Below, piece by piece: positions 1 to 6,416 of a stretch of 14,704 nucleotides of DNA. Each line of letters begins with the position of its first letter. Within the stretch, counting starts at the first letter, position 1. Origin of the DNA: an uncultured Polaribacter sp. (lineage in GTDB: Bacteria > Bacteroidota > Bacteroidia > Flavobacteriales > Flavobacteriaceae); assembly GCA_937936695.1 (NCBI GenBank), contig CALHCK010000017.1:1-14704 (forward strand), written 5' to 3'. A program made the translations under genes and the position numbers. The notes under the pieces are model-generated. The model was not told the DNA's origin. It saw nothing but the letters and a program-made list of their open reading frames with translations, and did no database searches.

Positions 1-686
1 TTTTTTGAAAATAATGTAGATTGTTTTAACGTAGTGTATAAATAATCGGGTAAATACAAATATTGCTTAGGTAAAATAGAAGAATCTAATATATTACCAA
101 GCGCAAAATTAATTCCAAAACTTCCCCAGGTATTCCAAGGAATTTCTTTGTTCATTAACTTTCTAAAAGTCTGTCCAGATTCAGGATATTTAAAACTAAC
201 CTTTTCAGCTAAAATATCTTCTGTTATGTCTCTTAGTTTTGTAGAGCAATTATTAAAATAAGGATCGTAATAATAATTTTTATTTTCAGGAAGCGCATTT
301 TCTTCAAGTACTAAGAAATAACGTTGTTTTTGTTCTTGCGTTAAATTTAAAACTTGTTCTTTTACCCAACGATTTTGTCTTTTATAGCTTTCTAAAAAGT
401 ATTTAAATCTATACCTACCTAGTTGGTAAAGAAGTTTTCCTTTTGTAAAGTTGGCGTAAAAATTTGGCTGATTAAAATCAAATATTCCATAATTATAAAT
501 TAAATCAATATTTAAAACAGGATCTTTAATACGTATTGCCGAGTGTCCAAATGCTTCATATAATTCTTCTCCTGGTCCTGCAGTAACAATACTTATTTCT
601 GAATAAACAGATAAGTTAATTTGCGCATTTGTATAAAATGTAAAAAAAGAAAGGAGTAGGAGTGTGAAAAAATGTTTTCTTTTCAT
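1..686 (-). CDS. DUF4105 (Lnb N-terminal-type) exported protein, C-terminus cut off by the window edge
   Basis: I read 228 codons from the ATG at 686 to the left edge with no stop, so the gene is partial at its 3' end. The first 22 residues form a signal peptide (basic MKRK, a hydrophobic stretch, then NAQ). The mature part shows the DUF4105 pattern: EELYEAFGHSAIRI (41-54, His48), YNYGIFDF (64-71), an LPEN stretch (132-135) and YFNNCSTKLRD (143-153, Cys147). The His and Cys fit a papain/NlpC-like Cys-His site. The family includes the N-terminal domain of Lnb, a lipoprotein N-acyltransferase of Gram-positive bacteria; in flavobacteria most members are uncharacterised and about 390 residues long. 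It would act in the periplasm or at the inner membrane. It starts six bases after the stop of the PorV/PorQ-like gene, so the two are very probably cotranscribed. The family assignment is firm; the reaction is not known from sequence. Confidence 0.88.
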   Translation of the reverse strand, partial: MKRKHFFTLLLLSFFTFYTNAQINLSVYSEISIVTAGPGEELYEAFGHSAIRIKDPVLNIDLIYNYGIFDFNQPNFYANFTKGKLLYQLGRYRFKYFLESYKRQNRWVKEQVLNLTQEQKQRYFLVLEENALPENKNYYYDPYFNNCSTKLRDITEDILAEKVSFKYPESGQTFRKLMNKEIPWNTWGSFGINFALGNILDSSILPKQYLYLPDYLYTTLKQSTLFSK

Positions 687-692
687 GAAAAA

Positions 693-1763
693 TTATTTTC
701 TAAAAAAACTATAATCAACTAAAACTGAAAAAACATTAGAAAACAAAGCGTTACCAACGCTTCCAATGTTTGTTAAAGCGTAATCTATTTTTATACCTTT
801 AAATTTAAAGCCAACTCCAAAATTAGGTTGTACAGACAGAGATTCTGAATTATCAAATTCTGTGGTGGTTTGAAAATTACCAATACCAGCTCTTAAATAA
901 GCAATTTTATCATAATCTAATTGAAAACCTAAAGCAGGATCTAAACTAGCCGAACTAGATGAAAGAATATCATTTGTTTCTGTAAACCTTACATTAGCAT
1001 CTAACTCTGTTAAAAGATTTAGTTTATTTCCTAAATCCCAGTTTTTAGCAACTCCAAACTGAACAGACGGTCTTGTTAATTCTGTTGTTTCTGGCAATTC
1101 TTGATTTTGTCCAGGAATAGCATCTCTAATTTTATTAAATTCTGTTTCGTTTACAGACCAAGTATTAAAAGTAGTAGTTATATCTCTGGCCATTAAACCA
1201 AATTTAAAACTTTTATAATCTAATTGTAAACCAGCATCAAAACCAACTCCCCATGCCGAAGCAAAATCACCTATAATTCTTCGTATTACTTTTGCATTGG
1301 CTCCAAATTTTAAATTTTTAAAAGCAAGTTGTTTAGCATAAGCCACGTTAAACGCATAATCTACAGAAGAAAAAAGACTAATTCTATTAAAATTAATATT
1401 TCCTTGGCTGTCTATTAATTCTGTAGTGTTTAAAATATCATCAACCCCAAACCTTATTAAAGAAACTCCAAAAGCACTTTTTTCATCAATAGGTTTTGCA
1501 AATGCCGCATGATTAAAATTAGCAATTCCTGCAAAATAAGATGCGTGCATTAAAGTACCTTGAGTATCTTTTATACCTACCAAACCAGCAGGGTTCCAAT
1601 AAATAGCATTTACATCGTTGGTAGTTGCAACTACACTTCTGCTCATTCCTAGTCCTGCCGCGTCTACACCAATATTTAAAAATTCATTAGAAAAATTTCT
1701 AAACGCTTGTGCTGTTATTAGTAGTGGTGCAAATACTAAGAAAAAAAATAGTTTATGTTTCAA
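693..1763 (-). CDS. PorV/PorQ-family outer-membrane beta-barrel protein
   Basis: This 356-residue protein has a cleavable signal peptide (about residues 1-20, ending TAQA) and then the family opening: a short FRNFSNEFLNIG segment, AAGLGMSRS (35-43) and NAIYWNPAGL (52-61), as in the FadL-like PorV/PorQ group. The rest alternates short hydrophobic and polar stretches typical of outer-membrane strands and ends in FFRK. PorV and PorQ work with the type IX secretion system, but the family is broad and several paralogues per genome are usual, so a T9SS role is inference only. The start codon is TTG at 1763. The next in-frame Met (residue 40) would remove the signal peptide, and no upstream ATG exists before the stop at 1821. 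It lies 70 bases after the hydrolase gene with its own likely promoter, and six bases before the DUF4105 gene, suggesting a two-gene envelope operon. Confidence 0.82.
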   Translation of the reverse strand: MKHKLFFFLVFAPLLITAQAFRNFSNEFLNIGVDAAGLGMSRSVVATTNDVNAIYWNPAGLVGIKDTQGTLMHASYFAGIANFNHAAFAKPIDEKSAFGVSLIRFGVDDILNTTELIDSQGNINFNRISLFSSVDYAFNVAYAKQLAFKNLKFGANAKVIRRIIGDFASAWGVGFDAGLQLDYKSFKFGLMARDITTTFNTWSVNETEFNKIRDAIPGQNQELPETTELTRPSVQFGVAKNWDLGNKLNLLTELDANVRFTETNDILSSSSASLDPALGFQLDYDKIAYLRAGIGNFQTTTEFDNSESLSVQPNFGVGFKFKGIKIDYALTNIGSVGNALFSNVFSVLVDYSFFRK

Positions 1764-1783
1764 AAGGCTTAAATTATAAATAA

Positions 1784-1813
1784 CAAATATCTTAAAAGAT
1801 ACTAAAATAACAG
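1784..1813 (-). promoter_or_regulatory. Likely promoter of the PorV-like/DUF4105 operon
   Basis: On the minus strand a GATATTTG box (1791 to 1784) matches the flavobacterial -7 consensus TAnnTTTG at five of its six fixed positions. It follows a CTG (1813 to 1811, consensus TTG) with a 19-base spacer. The box ends 20 bases before the TTG start codon. A 6-bp inverted repeat, TATCTT-AA-AAGATA (1788-1801), overlaps the -7 box and could be an operator or chance in A/T-rich DNA. Confidence 0.42.
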
Positions 1814-1833
1814 TAGTTTTTTAAAGATATTGT

Positions 1834-2817
1834 TTAAATGGTGTTAATATGAATTTTTTCTGATATAAATTTTTCTATTCTCTTTGGTAACCAATTGTTT
1901 TTAGTAGTTTTAAATGATGTTAAAAAGCCTACATGCCCACCATATTTTGGAGTTTCTAAAAATATAAAATCAGAATTTTCTGCTATTTTATAAGGATAGC
2001 ATTCAGTACCCAAAAAAGGATCGTCTAAAGCATTAATAATTAATGTAGGTATTGATATTTGTTTTAAAATAGGTTTAGAACTTGCTTTTTTCCAATAATC
2101 TTCTGGGTTTTTAAAGCCAAAAACAGGTACCGTGTATAAGTTTTCTATATCTTTTAATAATTTTACGTTATTTAACAATTGTTTGTTTGGTGAATAATCA
2201 GGGAATTTTTCTGCTTTATTTAAGACTTTACTTTTCATCGTTTTTAAAAACCTTCTTGTATATATCTTATTTTTAGACTTTTCCATTTCTCTTTCAGATG
2301 AATCAATATCAACAGGAACAGAAATAGTAATTGCACCTTTTATCTTAGCGTTTGTGGTGTTTGCTTGTTCTCCTAAATATTTTAATACTAAATTACCACC
2401 TAAACTAAAACCTATTAAAATAATATTTTTATAGGTGTAATTTTTTGTCAAATAATTAATTATCCACGCTACATCGTCAGTTTTTCCACTGTGGTAGCTA
2501 CCTAATAATTTGTTATCTTCACCAGAACATCCTCTTAAATTAAACAAAGCGGTATCTAAATCTAATGAATTTAAGTGTTTTGCAGTGGTTGTCATGTAAC
2601 CAGATTTAGAACTCCCTTCTAAACCATGAATTAATAAAGCTATTGTATTAGAACCAACTGTACAAAAATCTAAATCAATAAAATCAGCATCAAATGTTGG
2701 TATTCTTTTTCTGTTGTATTTCATGTTTTCTTTTACAAATACAGATCGGTATATAGTGTTAAAATGTGTGTTTGTAAAAGGAAATTTAGTGGAGTAGTCC
2801 GATGATATTACAGGCAT
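1834..2817 (-). CDS. YheT-family alpha/beta hydrolase
   Basis: The 327-residue protein is a cytoplasmic alpha/beta hydrolase of the YheT/COG0429 group; the substrate is unknown, and lipid or ester hydrolysis is the usual guess. Visible motifs are the oxyanion segment LLIHGLEGSSKSGYM (61-75), LRGCSGE (94-100), the nucleophile elbow GFSLGGN with Ser138, the acid in ALDDPF (Asp265 or Asp266) and the catalytic His295 in GGHVGF. The triad is complete and the length is normal for the family. There is no signal peptide. The ATG at 2817 gives the family's usual N-terminus. It is divergent from pssA across 94 bases. A CATATTTG box on the minus strand (2842 to 2835) matches the -7 consensus at five of six fixed positions but lacks a -33 TTG, so its promoter is unproven. 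Confidence 0.85.
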   Translation of the reverse strand: MPVISSDYSTKFPFTNTHFNTIYRSVFVKENMKYNRKRIPTFDADFIDLDFCTVGSNTIALLIHGLEGSSKSGYMTTTAKHLNSLDLDTALFNLRGCSGEDNKLLGSYHSGKTDDVAWIINYLTKNYTYKNIILIGFSLGGNLVLKYLGEQANTTNAKIKGAITISVPVDIDSSEREMEKSKNKIYTRRFLKTMKSKVLNKAEKFPDYSPNKQLLNNVKLLKDIENLYTVPVFGFKNPEDYWKKASSKPILKQISIPTLIINALDDPFLGTECYPYKIAENSDFIFLETPKYGGHVGFLTSFKTTKNNWLPKRIEKFISEKIHINTI

Positions 2818-2911
2818 AAATTAGTAAGTAATTACAAATATGATAAAATTTAAGAATATTTAAAAATACCCAATTAGTATTTCCTTATTTTAGCTTCTTA
2901 ATTAAAATAAA

Positions 2912-3643
2912 ATGAATTTAACAAAACACATTCCTAATTTAATAACATTAGCAAATCTTTTTTGCGGTTCTTTGGCTACTATTTTTGCAGTACAACAAGA
3001 ATATAAATTAGCTGCTTTGTGGGTGTGTTTAGGTATTTTTTTAGATTTTTTTGATGGATTTGCAGCGCGCTTGTTAAAAGTTACAGGAGAGTTAGGTAAA
3101 CAGTTAGATTCTTTGGCAGATATGGTTACAAGTGGAGTAGTGCCAGGTATTGTAATGCTTAATCTATTAAAAAATAACGACAGTACTATTGACTTTTCAG
3201 GAGCATCATCTTTAAAAGATTACATTCCGTTTTTAGGATTGATTTTAACTCTTGGTGCTTGTTACAGGTTGGCAAATTTTAATATTGATACAAGGCAATC
3301 TAATTCCTTTATTGGTTTACCAACACCAGCAATGAGCTTGTTTGTTGTTTTTTTACCATTTATAAAAGTAACTTACAACACAGAATTTGTTCAGGTTTTA
3401 TTTGCTAACACTTATTTGTTAGTAGCTATTACGTTATTTTTAACTTATATAATGAATGCGGAAATAAATTTGTTTTCTCTAAAGTTTAAGAATTTTAAAA
3501 TTAAAAATAATTGGGTAAAATATGTATTTCTAATATTTTCTGTATTGATGATTATATTTTTACAGTACACATCAATACCTTTTATTATTTTGTTATATGT
3601 ATTGTTTTCAGTGGTTTTAAATGCTTTTAATAAAAGTATTTAA
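2912..3643 (+). CDS. pssA: CDP-diacylglycerol--serine O-phosphatidyltransferase
   Basis: This 243-residue membrane enzyme joins serine to CDP-diacylglycerol to give phosphatidylserine, the precursor of phosphatidylethanolamine. The CDP-alcohol phosphotransferase signature is intact: Asp45, Asp48-Gly49, Ala52-Arg53, Gly62, Asp66 and Asp70, with eight residues between Arg53 and Gly62. The N-terminus (IPNLITLANLFCGS) is typical of the bacterial type II PssA group, and several hydrophobic helices follow. Length and start (ATG 2912) fit the family. It stands alone on the plus strand and converges with lptB, whose stop lies 34 bases beyond. Upstream, TATTTTAG (2886-2893) is a one-mismatch -7 candidate without a -33 element, so I do not claim a promoter. 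Confidence 0.93.
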   Translation: MNLTKHIPNLITLANLFCGSLATIFAVQQEYKLAALWVCLGIFLDFFDGFAARLLKVTGELGKQLDSLADMVTSGVVPGIVMLNLLKNNDSTIDFSGASSLKDYIPFLGLILTLGACYRLANFNIDTRQSNSFIGLPTPAMSLFVVFLPFIKVTYNTEFVQVLFANTYLLVAITLFLTYIMNAEINLFSLKFKNFKIKNNWVKYVFLIFSVLMIIFLQYTSIPFIILLYVLFSVVLNAFNKSI

Positions 3644-3676
3644 TTAACATAGATATTTTTAAGTTAAAGTGACGCT

Positions 3677-4414
3677 TTAAAAAATCTTTTTTCGTTTTAA
3701 CTCAAAATCCTGACCTAAATATACTTTTCTTACCATTTCGTCTGCGGCTAATTCTTCAGGAACACCTTCCTTTAAAATACCTCCATTATACATTAAATAT
3801 GTTTTGTCTGTAATGGCTAATGTTGCCTGTACATCATGATCGGTAATTAAAATACCTATGTTTTTATTTTTTAACTGAGCAACAATACTTTGTATATCTT
3901 CTACCGCAATAGGGTCAACACCCGCAAAAGGTTCGTCTAATAAAATAAAATTAGGGTCGGATGCTAAACAACGAGCAATTTCAGTTCTTCGTCTTTCTCC
4001 TCCAGATAATAAATCTCCTCTATTCTTACGAACATGACCAATATTAAACTCTTCTATTAACGATTCTAACTTTAGTTTTTGTTCTTTTTTAGACAGTTTT
4101 GTAAACTGTAAAACAGACATAATATTATCTTCAACAGATAATTTTCTAAACACAGAAGCCTCTTGTGCTAAGTAACCAATACCTTTTTCGGCACGTTTGT
4201 ACATGGCATCGTTGGTTATTTCTTTATCATCTAAAAATATTTTACCACCATTAGGTTTTACCATACCTACAATCATGTAAAAAGAGGTTGTTTTTCCGGC
4301 ACCATTAGGCCCTAAGAGACCTACAATTTCTCCTTGCTGAACTTGTAAAGAAATACCTTGTACAACTTTTCTACTACCATATATCTTCTGAATATTGTCT
4401 GCTCTTAAAATCAT
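3677..4414 (-). CDS. lptB: LPS export ABC transporter ATP-binding protein LptB
   Basis: LptB is the cytoplasmic ATPase that, with LptF and LptG, extracts LPS from the inner membrane and pushes it along the Lpt bridge. Starting at ATG 4414 the protein has 245 residues. It carries Walker A GPNGAGKT (35-42), the Q-loop Gln84 in YLAQEASVFRKL, the signature LSGGERRR (136-143), Walker B ILLDEP (Asp160-Glu161) and the switch His193 in TDHD. The Q-loop sequence and the FAGVDPIAV segment after Walker B are characteristic of LptB rather than general ABC ATPases. The reading frame extends three codons further to a TTG at 4423, but MILRADN is the usual family start and lies at the ATG. It is the third gene after kdsD and tatC, with a 71-base gap after tatC, so it may also have its own promoter. 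Confidence 0.93.
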   Translation of the reverse strand: MILRADNIQKIYGSRKVVQGISLQVQQGEIVGLLGPNGAGKTTSFYMIVGMVKPNGGKIFLDDKEITNDAMYKRAEKGIGYLAQEASVFRKLSVEDNIMSVLQFTKLSKKEQKLKLESLIEEFNIGHVRKNRGDLLSGGERRRTEIARCLASDPNFILLDEPFAGVDPIAVEDIQSIVAQLKNKNIGILITDHDVQATLAITDKTYLMYNGGILKEGVPEELAADEMVRKVYLGQDFELKRKKIF

Positions 4415-4485
4415 ATTATACAATTATAATTATGGGTACTTTGTAAATATATTTAAATAAAACAAATAGGTGTGCTAAAAGTTTC

Positions 4486-5313
4486 TTAAACTCTTATACC
4501 TTTTTCTTCGTTTTTTTGTTGCTTTTTAAGTACAATTTTAGATACTGTAATACTTATTTCATACAAGATTAAAATTGGTATTGCTACAATAACCTGACTC
4601 GCTATATCTGGCGGAGTAATAATTGCAGCAAGAATAAGTACAACAACTAGTGAGTGTTTTCTGTATCTTCTTAAAAACTCAGGGGTTACCAAGCCTATTT
4701 TTGTTAAAAAGAATACCAAAACAGGCAATTCAAAAAGAACTGAAACTCCTAGTAACATGTTAGTAACTAAACTAATATGAGAGTCCATTGTAAAATTATT
4801 TTGTATTAAATCTGTAATTTGGTAGTTATACAAAAAATGTATAGATATTGGAGCAATTACATAAAAACTGAAAGCTATTCCGCAAAAAAACAAAAAAGAA
4901 GCAATAAAAATAAAACCTCTAGATTTATTAATCTCTTTTTCTGTTAATCCTGGTGCTACAAACCTCCATACTTCCCATAACAAATAAGGAAAAGACAATA
5001 CAATTCCTAAAATTAATGAAGACCAAATAGAGTTCATTAATTGCTGTGTAGGTTTTAAACTAATTAAATTGTCTTTAAAACTTACATTACAAAAGTCACT
5101 ATCTAAACCTAAAAATGTGAAAAAATCGCAAAATACTCTATAAGTTAAAAAGTCAGGTTTTCTGTGTGCTAAAAGAAAATTTTCATATACTTCTTTCTGA
5201 AATATAAATAATGCTATTCCTATAATAAAAATTGCTGCGGCACTTCTAATTAAATGCCATCTTAGTTCTTCTAAATGTCCTAAAAAAGACATTTCTTTTT
5301 GTTCTACTGCCAT
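4486..5313 (-). CDS. tatC: Twin-arginine translocase subunit TatC
   Basis: TatC is the inner-membrane receptor for twin-arginine signal peptides. The 275-residue protein begins with the conserved cytoplasmic segment FLGHLEELRWHLIRS (10-24, with Glu15/Glu16) and shows about six membrane helices. It also has the conserved first-loop end RFVAPGLTEKE (117-127) and the late motif ITPPDIASQ (232-240). The first periplasmic loop, about residues 39-94, is long and carries two cysteines (62 and 75). No tatA or tatB gene is in the window, so these must lie elsewhere. The ATG at 5313 overlaps the kdsD stop by one base (TAATG), a standard arrangement for coupled translation, which fixes the start. Confidence 0.94.
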   Translation of the reverse strand: MAVEQKEMSFLGHLEELRWHLIRSAAAIFIIGIALFIFQKEVYENFLLAHRKPDFLTYRVFCDFFTFLGLDSDFCNVSFKDNLISLKPTQQLMNSIWSSLILGIVLSFPYLLWEVWRFVAPGLTEKEINKSRGFIFIASFLFFCGIAFSFYVIAPISIHFLYNYQITDLIQNNFTMDSHISLVTNMLLGVSVLFELPVLVFFLTKIGLVTPEFLRRYRKHSLVVVLILAAIITPPDIASQVIVAIPILILYEISITVSKIVLKKQQKNEEKGIRV

Positions 5314-6281
5314 TAAAAAATTCCTTCTTTAATTAAATCATGTAAATGTACAACACCTACATAACTATTTTGGTTATCTACGACTAAAATTTGCGAAATG
5401 TTTTTACTTTCCATTTTTTGTAAAGCTGCAATAGCCATTGCGTCTTTATTTATTGTTTTAGGAGAGTGCCCCATAATATCTTTTGCAGTAAATAAATTAA
5501 TATCTGTAGATTTAGAAAGCATTCTTCTAACATCTCCATCTGTAATAATACCAATAAGTTTTTCTGCATCCATAACAGCAGTAACTCCTAATCTTTTTTC
5601 TGAAATTTCAAAAATAACTTTTGCAACAGCATCATCTTTATTTACTTTAGGTACGGCATTATTTTTAATCAAGTCAGACACTCTTAAATACAAACGTTTA
5701 CCTAAAGCACCACCAGGGTGGTATTTTGCAAAATCTTTACTAGTAAATCCTCTTAGGTTTAATAAACAAATAGCTAAGGCATCACCTATTACAAGTTGTG
5801 CTGTTGTGCTGGTTGTAGGGGCTAAATTGTTAGGACACGCTTCTTTACTCACAAAAGTATTTAGAGTAAAATTAGCATGAGTACCTAAATAAGAATTTAC
5901 ATTACCAGTAATTGCAATAATTGTATTACCAAACTTTTTAATTAATGGTATTAAAACTTTTATTTCAGGAGTGTTTCCACTTTTAGAAATACAAATAACA
6001 ACATCTTCCTTTTGTACATTTCCTAAATCTCCATGAATAGCATCTGCAGCATGCATAAAAACAGCAGGTGTACCTGTAGAGTTTAATGTTGCTACAATTT
6101 TGTTAGCAATATTTGCACTTTTACCAATACCAGTAACAATTACTCTACCAGTACTATTAAATATAAACTCCACAGCCTTTTCAAAATCAACATCAATGTA
6201 GTTTACTAAATTAGCAATAGCAGTACTCTCTGTTATAATAGCTTCTTTAGCTACATTTATAATTGTGTTTGATTTTTTCAC
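5313..6281 (-). CDS. kdsD: KpsF/GutQ-type D-arabinose 5-phosphate isomerase
   Basis: This 322-residue enzyme interconverts ribulose 5-phosphate and arabinose 5-phosphate, the first committed step to Kdo for LPS. A SIS domain spans about 33-170, with GIGKS (51-55), SKSGNTPE (99-106), KEACPNNLAPTTSTT (146-160) and the catalytic His188 in YHPGG. Two CBS repeats follow (about 203-258 and 270-322). Lys54, Glu106, Glu147 and His188 sit five positions before the corresponding residues of E. coli KdsD (59, 111, 152, 193), so the active site is complete. The start is GTG at 6281: no ATG lies near the N-terminus, and the KEAI..E segment typical of the family follows at once. It heads an operon with tatC (one-base overlap) and probably lptB, and has a strong promoter upstream. 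GutQ or KpsF paralogues share the same activity, so the symbol reflects role, not proven orthology. Confidence 0.9.
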   Translation of the reverse strand: MKKSNTIINVAKEAIITESTAIANLVNYIDVDFEKAVEFIFNSTGRVIVTGIGKSANIANKIVATLNSTGTPAVFMHAADAIHGDLGNVQKEDVVICISKSGNTPEIKVLIPLIKKFGNTIIAITGNVNSYLGTHANFTLNTFVSKEACPNNLAPTTSTTAQLVIGDALAICLLNLRGFTSKDFAKYHPGGALGKRLYLRVSDLIKNNAVPKVNKDDAVAKVIFEISEKRLGVTAVMDAEKLIGIITDGDVRRMLSKSTDINLFTAKDIMGHSPKTINKDAMAIAALQKMESKNISQILVVDNQNSYVGVVHLHDLIKEGIF

Positions 6282-6336
6282 TACTTTGTGTGTTATCAGA
6301 ATAAAAAAAAGTTATATATTTATATTGGGAAACAAG

Positions 6337-6367
6337 CAAATTTACTACAAAAAATAGTTAGAACAAA
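6337..6367 (-). promoter_or_regulatory. Promoter of the kdsD-tatC-lptB operon
   Basis: On the minus strand TTTG (6367 to 6364) is followed, after exactly 19 bases, by TAAATTTG (6344 to 6337). This is a full match to the flavobacterial promoter TTG-N19-TAnnTTTG. Transcription would start near 6330 and give a leader of about 50 bases before the GTG at 6281. It is the best-formed promoter in the window. Confidence 0.72.
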
Positions 6368-6375
6368 TATATTGG

Positions 6376-6383
6376 TAGGTTTG
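6376..6383 (+). promoter_or_regulatory. -7 box of the recQ promoter
   Basis: TAGGTTTG matches TAnnTTTG fully and lies 33 bases before the recQ ATG. No TTG sits at the expected -33 distance (the nearest resemblance is TTA at 6358-6360, 15 bases away). The call therefore rests on the -7 box and its position. It lies within 10 bases of the divergent kdsD -33 element. Confidence 0.5.
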
Positions 6384-6416
6384 TGATTAGTTTTTAAAGT
6401 TAAACGAATAATAGAT

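Noticed and set aside
693..1763. A type IX secretion locus
   Set aside because: The PorV/PorQ family has many paralogues, and no other T9SS gene or T9SS C-terminal signal domain is in the window.
2886..2893. TATTTTAG as the pssA promoter
   Set aside because: One mismatch in the -7 box, no -33 element, and the same 8-mer occurs elsewhere in A/T-rich intergenic DNA.
3664..3680. TTAAAG-TGACG-CTTTAA hairpin between pssA and lptB as a terminator
   Set aside because: The stem is only six A/T-rich pairs and no T run follows on either strand, so I cannot separate it from chance.
4415..4423. Three extra codons at the start of lptB from a TTG
   Set aside because: The ATG at 4414 gives the usual family N-terminus, and the TTG has no support.
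5398..5880. 160-codon open frame on the plus strand
   Set aside because: It lies wholly inside kdsD on the opposite strand, reads as low-complexity hydrophobic sequence, and kdsD has complete catalytic motifs.
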